DNA of 59,890 nucleotides, taken from NCBI GenBank assembly GCA_016704445.1, contig JADJAE010000070.1, forward strand, positions 1 through 59,890, read 5' to 3'. Source of the DNA: Deltaproteobacteria bacterium. Lineage in GTDB: Bacteria > Myxococcota_A > Polyangia > Polyangiales > Ga0077539. The position numbers were made by a program, and so were the translations under genes. Of the stretch, positions 54,441-59,890 are shown piece after piece (position 1 is the first letter of the stretch; each line of letters begins with the position of its first letter). The notes under the pieces were generated by a model, which saw nothing but the letters and a program-made list of their open reading frames with translations, made no database searches and was not told the DNA's origin.

Positions 54441-55823
54441 CTAGAACTCTCGGGAGATGTGGAGCGTCCCCCGACCGGCCGGGGCGCGGGGCGAGGGAGC
54501 GCGAGGCGGGCGGGGCGATGGGGCGTCGAAGGAGGCCGCGTCGAAGGAGTGCGCCCGCGTCGATGGGGCGTGCGATCGATGGTGACGACGGCCGTGGCGT
54601 CGAGGGCGGAGCGCGGCGATCGCAGGCACCTGCTCCGCGGCAGGCGCAGGCGCAGGTGCAGGTGCAGGTGCAGCGGGCTCCAGAGGTGCTGGCGGGGGAG
54701 GCGCGGGTGCGGCGGGCAGGGTGGCCGTCATGGCCGCGGAGGCGACGGGATCCGGGCGCGGTGCTCGGGACGACGCGCCCACGCGGGTGCCGGCGACCAC
54801 CACCAGGCCGAGCACCACGAAGGAGAGCAGCAGCGACAGCACGGTGATCTGTCGACCGGAGACCCTGGCGCCGTCGAGGGTGGCGGCGGTGCGGCGCAGC
54901 ACCCGACGAGGCGAGGTGGAGCTGGCGTCGAGCGACTCCTGCACCGGGAGGTCGTCGCAGACGGCGATGCGCTCGGCGCCGAAGGGGCGCAGCGCGTCGA
55001 GGAATTCTCTCGCCGACTGGAAGCGCTCCTCGCGCTCTCGCCGCAGTGCCCGCAGCACCACGACGTCGATGGCGCGCGGCACCCCCGGGGCGATGCTGCT
55101 CGGCAGCGGCGGCGCCTCCGACCCCCGCACGATCTCCAGAAACAGCTCCCCCTGGCTCGCCCCCTCGTAGGGGAACCCCCCGGTGAGCATCTCGAAGAGC
55201 ATCACCCCCACGGCGAACAGGTCGGCCCGGTGGTCGATGTCCCGCCGGCCCATCCACTGCTCCGGGGCCATGTACGCCGGGGTGCCCACGGGCAGGCCCT
55301 CCTGGGTGGTCTCGAAGAGCGTGCCGGCCTCGTGGCGAAACTTCGACACCCCGAAGTCCAGGAGCTTCACCGTGGTCGTCCCGCCGTACTCCGCGAGGAA
55401 GACGTTCTCCGGCTTCAGGTCGCGGTGCACGATGCCCTTGGCGTGCGCCGACGCGAGCGCCGAGAGGATGCTCCCGATCACCCCGCAGACCTCCCTCGTG
55501 GTGATCGCCGTCGCCCTCGCGAGGCGCTCGGCGAGCGTCTCCCCGCGCAGCAGCTCCATCACCATGTACGGCTCGGAGCGGTGCACCCCGGTGTCGATCA
55601 CCTCGACGATGTTCGGGTGCCCGATGGCCGCCGCGGCCCTCGCCTCCCGGGCGAAGCGCTTCACCGCCTCGGGCTGCCGCGCGTAGTGGGCGTGAAGCAT
55701 CTTGATCGCGAGGCGCTTGCCGACGCCGAGGTGCTCGACCTCGTAGACCGCGCCCATGCCTCCCTCCCCGAGGAGGCGTATCACCCGGTAGCGCGCGTCG
55801 ATCTCCGTGCCTGGGTCGATCAC
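54441..55823 (-). CDS. Hanks-type serine/threonine kinase, single-pass
   Basis: 460 aa, intact. All kinase subdomains are present: LLGEGGMGAVYEVEHLGVGK (glycine loop), RLAIKMLHAHYARQPEAVKR (VAIK Lys), GIVHRDLKPENVFLAEYGG (HRDLKPEN), VKLLDFGVSKFRHE (DFG), GTPAYMAPEQWMGR (APE). After residue 330 a single TM helix (SLLLSFVVLGLVVVAGTRVG) leads to an outside segment of Ala/Pro repeats and a basic His/Arg tail. There is no PASTA domain. The operon with the TPR/PEGA protein and the upstream Cys-rich lipoprotein suggests an envelope-signalling unit. Confidence 0.92.
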   Translation of the reverse strand: MIDPGTEIDARYRVIRLLGEGGMGAVYEVEHLGVGKRLAIKMLHAHYARQPEAVKRFAREARAAAAIGHPNIVEVIDTGVHRSEPYMVMELLRGETLAERLARATAITTREVCGVIGSILSALASAHAKGIVHRDLKPENVFLAEYGGTTTVKLLDFGVSKFRHEAGTLFETTQEGLPVGTPAYMAPEQWMGRRDIDHRADLFAVGVMLFEMLTGGFPYEGASQGELFLEIVRGSEAPPLPSSIAPGVPRAIDVVVLRALRREREERFQSAREFLDALRPFGAERIAVCDDLPVQESLDASSTSPRRVLRRTAATLDGARVSGRQITVLSLLLSFVVLGLVVVAGTRVGASSRAPRPDPVASAAMTATLPAAPAPPPPAPLEPAAPAPAPAPAPAAEQVPAIAALRPRRHGRRHHRSHAPSTRAHSFDAASFDAPSPRPPRAPSPRAPAGRGTLHISREF

Positions 55824-55835
55824 TTCAGCGCCTCC

Positions 55836-56570
55836 TCAGTTGCAACGCGAGCGGCAGTTGCCCTGGCAGCAGTTGGGGGTCGATCCGTTGCAGCGCGTCG
55901 AGCAGTTGCCGCAGTGCTGCGTGGCCGTGAGCAGGTCGTAGCAGGTGTTGGTTCCGCAGAGTGAATACGGCGACCGGCATGGTGCACAGACGCCCGCAAT
56001 GCAGGCCATCATACTGCAGCGTCGGCCGCAGGCGCCGCAGTTCAGCGGGTCGCGCGCGAGGTCGGCGTCGCACGAGGGCCCCGCGTCGCGGACATCGGGG
56101 GCGTCGCGGACGTCAGGAGCATCGCGGACATCGGGGGCGTCGAAGGCGTCGGGGGCGTCCATCGCCTCCAGGGCATCCGCCGCATCCGTCGCATCGACGA
56201 CGTCCTCCACGTCCATCGCCTCGGAGGCATCGACGACGTCCGTCGCGTCGGGGGCATCTGTCGCGTCGGGGGCATCGGGGGCATCGGGGGCATCGGGGGC
56301 ATCCGTCGCATCGGGGGCGTCCGAGGCATCCATCACCTCGGAGGCGTCCGTCGCGTCCATGCCGACGGGGACGTCGCTCGCGTCGGGCGGCGTCGGCGAG
56401 TCCATCGCCTCGGAGGCGTCCGACGGGAGATCGCTGAGCGCGGGCACGTCCATCAGTGCGCCGCCGTCGCGCGAGGCCGGCAGGTTGGACCTGCTGAAAT
56501 CGAGCGCGATGGAGCACCCGACCGAGGCGATCGCAGCGAGGCCGATGAGGCTTTCACGAACGCGGCGCAC
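55836..56570 (-). CDS. lipoprotein with Asp-Ala-Pro repeat and cysteine-rich tail
   Basis: 244 aa from GTG (VRRVRESLIGLAAIASVGCS, a lipobox). Residues about 60-165 are an extended acidic repeat built on D-A-(P/T/S)-D-A, for example DAPDATDAPDAPDAPDAPDA, probably a rigid spacer or Ca2+-binding linker. The C-terminal 80 residues are cysteine-rich: DPLNCGACGRRCSMMACIAG, CGTNTCYDLLTATQHCGNCS, NCCQGNCRSRCN. The NCGxCG unit is the same as in the other secreted proteins of this window. It sits between the sigma-54 activator and the kinase on the same strand. Confidence 0.75.
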   Translation of the reverse strand: MRRVRESLIGLAAIASVGCSIALDFSRSNLPASRDGGALMDVPALSDLPSDASEAMDSPTPPDASDVPVGMDATDASEVMDASDAPDATDAPDAPDAPDAPDATDAPDATDVVDASEAMDVEDVVDATDAADALEAMDAPDAFDAPDVRDAPDVRDAPDVRDAGPSCDADLARDPLNCGACGRRCSMMACIAGVCAPCRSPYSLCGTNTCYDLLTATQHCGNCSTRCNGSTPNCCQGNCRSRCN

Positions 56571-56587
56571 CCGGAGCCCAGGCCCTT

Positions 56588-57943
56588 CTACTCCCCGTGC
56601 CCGCTGACCGGGCGCGGCTTCAGTCCGTGGCGCTCCATCTTGTAGATCAATCCCCGGCGGGAGATGCCGAGGTTCTGCGCGGCGCGAGACTGGTTCCACC
56701 CCGCGGCGTCGAGGGCCGCCAGGATGGAGCGCCGCTCCAGGTCATCGACCTTGGTGCGCAGCCCCGAGGGCTCGTCGCTCGTCGCCGGCTCCGCGTCTCC
56801 GCGCACCGCCGGGGGCAGGTGCTCGACGCGCAGCTCGGACCCCTCCGCCAGCGCGATGGCGCACTCGATGGCGTTGCGGAGCTCGCGCACGTTGCCGGGC
56901 CAGCGGTACGACTGCAGCACCGCCGCGACGCCCTGCCCGAGGTGCCACCCGCCGCCCCGCTCGGCCAGCACGCGCTCGGCCATCGGGACGATGTCCCTCG
57001 GTCGCGACCGCAGCGGCGGCACCGCCACCGTCACGCCGTTGAGCCGGAAATAGAGGTCCTCCCGGAAGCGCCCCTTGGCCACGTCGATCAGCAGGTCGCG
57101 GTTGGTCGCGGCCACCACGCGCACGTCCACCGGGACCGCCCTCGTCCCCCCGACGCGGGTGAGCGTCCGCTCCTGGAGCACCCTCAGCAGCCTCGCCTGG
57201 TTGGGAGGAGAGAGCTCGCCCACCTCGTCGAGCAGCAGCGTGCCCCCGTCGGCCCGCTCGAACACCCCACCCTTGCGGGCGTCTGCGCCGGTGAAGCTCC
57301 CCCGCTCGTGGCCGAAGAGCTCGCTCTCCGCCAGCGACTCCGGCAGCGCCGCGCAGTTGACCCCCAGAAACGACCGCCCCGCCCTCCGGCTGTGCCGGTG
57401 CAGCAGCCTCGCGACGACCTCCTTGCCGCACCCGGTCTCGCCCTGCACCAGCACCGGCAGGTCGCTCGCGGCGAGGCGTCGCACCAGCGCCAGCAGGCTC
57501 ACCATCGCCGGGTCGACCGCCACCACGTCGCTGCCGCTGGCGACGGTGCCCACCACCGGGCCGTGGGTCTCCGGGCGCACGCTGTCGCGGCTCGACGCCA
57601 CCACCACGATGCGCGTGCTGCCGATCATGATCACGGCGCCCGCCTCGGCCGCGCGCGTGCCGGTGATGCGCACGCCGTCGACGAAGGTGCCGTTGCTGCT
57701 GGCCTCGTCGCGCACCAGCACCGCGCGCCCGTCGAAGCGGATCACCGCGTGCTCGCGCGACACCCTCGTGTCGTCGAGCGAGACCTCGACCGTCGCCGAG
57801 CGGCCCACCCGCACCTCCGCCCCGATCGGGACCACCACCACCCGCGGCGGCCGCCCGGTCTCCTCCACCAGGAGCCTCGCGGTGGTGGCGCTGCCCGGCT
57901 GCGTTCCATCGAGGACGGAGGTGTCGGTGCGGAGGGGATCCAA
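56588..57943 (-). CDS. FHA-domain sigma-54-dependent transcriptional activator
   Basis: About 451 aa. An FHA domain (VRVGRSATVEVSLDDTRVSR then EHAVIRFDGRAVLVRDEASS, NGTFVDGVRI) reads phosphothreonine. The AAA+ sigma-54 domain is complete: VLVQGETGCGKEVVARLLH (Walker A), ESELFGHERGSFTGADARKG (GAFTGA loop, here GSFTGA), GGTLLLDEVGELSPPNQARL (Walker B), FREDLYFRLNGVTVAVPPLR. A Fis-type HTH ends it (NQSRAAQNLGISRRGLIYKM). The start is uncertain: I use TTG 57943, while an upstream ATG (58009) would overlap the palindrome near 57991. GSFTGA suggests altered contact with sigma-54. Confidence 0.85.
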   Translation of the reverse strand: MDPLRTDTSVLDGTQPGSATTARLLVEETGRPPRVVVVPIGAEVRVGRSATVEVSLDDTRVSREHAVIRFDGRAVLVRDEASSNGTFVDGVRITGTRAAEAGAVIMIGSTRIVVVASSRDSVRPETHGPVVGTVASGSDVVAVDPAMVSLLALVRRLAASDLPVLVQGETGCGKEVVARLLHRHSRRAGRSFLGVNCAALPESLAESELFGHERGSFTGADARKGGVFERADGGTLLLDEVGELSPPNQARLLRVLQERTLTRVGGTRAVPVDVRVVAATNRDLLIDVAKGRFREDLYFRLNGVTVAVPPLRSRPRDIVPMAERVLAERGGGWHLGQGVAAVLQSYRWPGNVRELRNAIECAIALAEGSELRVEHLPPAVRGDAEPATSDEPSGLRTKVDDLERRSILAALDAAGWNQSRAAQNLGISRRGLIYKMERHGLKPRPVSGHGE

Positions 57944-57990
57944 GATGCGCGCATCATAGCCTCGCGAGGGGGCCGTGCGCACTGCCGCTA

Positions 57991-58002
57991 CACTGCGCAG
58001 TG
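57991..58002. promoter_or_regulatory. 12-bp palindrome between FHA activator and LysR gene
   Basis: CACTGCGCAGTG, a perfect palindrome 75 bases upstream of the divergent LysR start. A nearby GCGCACTGCC half-site extends it. Possible LysR binding site. Confidence 0.45.
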
Positions 58003-58077
58003 ACGGCACGCCCTACTGAACAAACACAGCGCGATGTGACCTCGGTCAGGCCGACGCAGCGGGGATACGATCGCCCG

Positions 58078-58977
58078 ATGCCGCTCCCTTCGATGGACAA
58101 CCTCCGGTGCTTCGTGGCCGCCGCGGAGACCCTGAACTTCCGCGCCGCGGCGCGGTCCGTGGCGCTCACCCCTGCGGCGCTGGGGCAGCGCATCCGCCAG
58201 CTCGAGGACGAGGTGGGCCACGCGCTCTTCGCCCGCACCACGCGCTCGGTGGCGCTCACCGCCGCGGGGCTCGCGATGCTTCCAGAGGCGCGGCGCACCC
58301 TCTCGGCGGCGGACACCTGCCTGCGCGCGGCGCGGGGCGAGCTGGGCCCGACGCCCTCGGAGCTGGTGCTCGGGACGCGGCACGAGCTCGGGATGAGCTG
58401 GCTGCTGCCGCAGCTCCCACGCCTCGCGAGGCAGCGGCCCGACCTGACGCTGCACCTCTACGTGAGCTACTCGGCCGACCTGCTGCTGCGGGTGCGGACG
58501 CGCGAGGTCGACTGCGCGGTGCTCTCGGCGCGCTTCAGCGACCCGGCGCTCGACGCGATCGCGCTGCACCGGGAGGACTACGTCTTCGTGGCCTCGCGGG
58601 CGCTGCTCGAGCGGAGCCCGCTGTCGAGGCCCGAGCACGCCGCGGCGCACACCCTGGTGGACATCTCGCCGGAGCTGCCGCTCTTCCGCTACTGGCGCGA
58701 GGAGGCCGGGGCCATGGGCGCGTCGATGCGCTTCGCCCGCGTGCTGCGCATGGGCACCATCGCGGCCATGGAGCACCTGGTGCTGCGCGGCGAAGGGGTG
58801 GCCGTGCTGCCCGAGTACCTGGTGCAGAAGCGGGTGGAGTCCGGGGCGCTGAAGGTGGTGTTCCCGAGGGTGAAGCCGGGCTTCGACCACTTCCGGCTGG
58901 TGTTTCGGGGAGACGACCCGCGCCGCGCCAACTACGAGGCGCTGGCGGCGATGCTGCTGGAGACGCCGCTGCGCTGA
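58078..58977 (+). CDS. LysR-family transcriptional regulator
   Basis: 299 aa from ATG 58078 (MPLPSMDNLRCFVAAAETLN; a second ATG lies five codons on). HTH: FRAAARSVALTPAALGQRIR then QLEDEVGHALFARTTRSVAL. The effector domain is of the GcvA type: LVLGTRHELGMSWLLPQLPR, VDCAVLSARFSDPALDAIAL and LRGEGVAVLPEYLVQKRVES. It probably controls itself or the divergent FHA activator through the palindrome between them. No metabolic target is adjacent. Confidence 0.85.
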   Translation: MPLPSMDNLRCFVAAAETLNFRAAARSVALTPAALGQRIRQLEDEVGHALFARTTRSVALTAAGLAMLPEARRTLSAADTCLRAARGELGPTPSELVLGTRHELGMSWLLPQLPRLARQRPDLTLHLYVSYSADLLLRVRTREVDCAVLSARFSDPALDAIALHREDYVFVASRALLERSPLSRPEHAAAHTLVDISPELPLFRYWREEAGAMGASMRFARVLRMGTIAAMEHLVLRGEGVAVLPEYLVQKRVESGALKVVFPRVKPGFDHFRLVFRGDDPRRANYEALAAMLLETPLR

Positions 58978-58984
58978 GCGGGCG

Positions 58985-59890
58985 TCACATCCCCGTCGGG
59001 GTCGTCGCCGCCCCGTACTGCCGGGTGAAATACTCCACGTAGGCCGCCGCCGCCGAGGGGTCGCGGATCCACAGGCTGTTCTCGTTGTTGGCCCACGCCG
59101 CCGCGGACCAGTTGGCCGAGCCGGTGATCACCGTCTGCCCGTCGATGATGAGCAGCTTGCTGTGCACGTTGCCCGCGCGCACCGGCACCCCCGCGGCGAG
59201 CAGCGCCATCGCGGGCGCGTCGTTGAGGTACATGTGCGAGACGATGCCCCGCACCGCCACGCCCCGCATCCTCGCGGCGATCATCGCGTCGGAGAGCTCG
59301 GTGCGCGTCCAGGCGGAGATCACGAAGTCCACCGAGGTGCGCGCCTCGGCGATGGCCCCGACCATGTCCGTGAACCACCGCGCCGGGCTCGACGTGGGGG
59401 AGCGGGGGCTGAAGTACGCCGCGTAGCGCCCCGCGGTCACCGGCGACGACGCCACGATCGGCCCGAAGGCGTGGTCGCGAAACATCCGCTGGAACTCCCC
59501 CTCGAAGGCCCCGACGATCGCCGGCTCGCCGAGGACGACGGCGTCGTTGGCGTCGCGGCAGTACGACTGCTCGCTGCCGTTGGCCGACCCGACCCACACG
59601 TGCTCGCCGTCGACGATGAAGAACTTGTGGTGCATCAGCGCGCTGCGCGCGTCGGGCAGCAGGCTCACCCTGGGGTGGCCGTCGAGGCGGGCCAGCGGGC
59701 ACATCAGCGTCCCCCCCACGCGGGGGCAGGTCTCGTCGTCGTACACGAGCTGCACGGTGAGCGTCGGGGCGGCCGCGAGGCGAGCGAGGATGGCGTCGGG
59801 AAGGCAGGTCCAGAGCGTCTCGTAGAGGGCGGCGTGGAGGCTCGTGTCGGCGCAGGAGAGCAGCCCCATGAGCTGCCCCAGCAGCGCCCC
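58985..59890 (-). CDS. phospholipase D-family protein, possibly 5' partial
   Basis: At least 294 aa from ATG 59869, but the frame stays open to the window edge (ALLGQL before it), so the true start may lie outside. Two HKD motifs are complete: MHHKFFIVDGEHVWVGSANG and VHSKLLIIDGQTVITGSANW. The sequence following the second, SAAAWANNENSLWIRDP, is typical. The protein could be a phospholipase, a cardiolipin-synthase-like enzyme or a Nuc-type nuclease; the motifs do not tell them apart. It converges on the LysR gene with seven bases between stops. Confidence 0.85.
   Translation of the reverse strand, partial: GALLGQLMGLLSCADTSLHAALYETLWTCLPDAILARLAAAPTLTVQLVYDDETCPRVGGTLMCPLARLDGHPRVSLLPDARSALMHHKFFIVDGEHVWVGSANGSEQSYCRDANDAVVLGEPAIVGAFEGEFQRMFRDHAFGPIVASSPVTAGRYAAYFSPRSPTSSPARWFTDMVGAIAEARTSVDFVISAWTRTELSDAMIAARMRGVAVRGIVSHMYLNDAPAMALLAAGVPVRAGNVHSKLLIIDGQTVITGSANWSAAAWANNENSLWIRDPSAAAAYVEYFTRQYGAATTPTGM

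Overview
The window is high-GC DNA from a myxobacterium-like organism (Polyangia or close kin). Supporting signs are several secreted lipoproteins with the CDG-N-x-x-N-G-C-E cysteine-rich repeat and Kelch or propeller blades, a Hanks kinase next to a TPR/PEGA protein and an FHA sigma-54 activator, and many GTG/TTG starts with compact overlapping operons. A technical caveat governs the reading: at least 14 genes are broken by single-base indels whose two sides join into one clear protein. They sit beside perfectly intact long genes (one of 1645 codons), so I treat most as consensus errors and annotate each gene as one locus.

Layout. 1-2.7 kb: a 5'-nucleotidase-like surface protein, an intergenic inverted repeat and a small unknown gene. 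2.58-12.15 kb: a candidate integrated element flanked by a perfect 70-bp direct repeat of the 3' end of that unknown gene. It carries a compact minus-strand operon of seven genes: dynamin-like GTPase, second P-loop GTPase-like protein, four predicted membrane proteins and one unknown. On its far side is an XRE/S24 (LexA-type) repressor. A 22-bp palindrome overlapping a TTGACA hexamer lies in the control region, and an intact ISKra4-like IS with an 8-bp target duplication has landed between it and the repressor. I consider this the most likely undescribed system: a repressor-controlled, membrane-linked multi-GTPase conflict module.

12.2-22.2 kb: JmjC-like oxygenase, copper monooxygenase-like lipoprotein, cysteine-rich/Kelch lipoprotein, pentapeptide-repeat protein, membrane protein, DUF1801 protein, outer-membrane protein, zinc-ribbon protein. 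22.2-29.4 kb: a propeller protein, a 469-bp element with perfect 120-bp inverted ends, a PPOX flavoprotein, a Uma2 endonuclease, a diguanylate cyclase, a divergent ArsR/metal-efflux pair and a lipoprotein. 29.4-40.75 kb: a giant secreted propeller protein, a truncated dehydrogenase, a divergent NhaR/HPF pair, and a DUF3604 lipoprotein divergent from a PPIase-HupE pair.

40.76-53.2 kb is a second defence island, all on the minus strand: a UvrD helicase-nuclease followed by type I HsdM, HsdS and HsdR, then an intact two-gene unit made of a STAND-like protein that has lost its P-loop and a small protein with conserved Cys and His. 53.4-58.0 kb is a signalling cluster (FHA sigma-54 activator, Asp/Ala-repeat lipoprotein, Ser/Thr kinase, TPR/PEGA membrane protein). 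The window ends with a LysR regulator and a phospholipase D-family protein that may run off the right edge. No tRNA, rRNA or CRISPR array was recognised.
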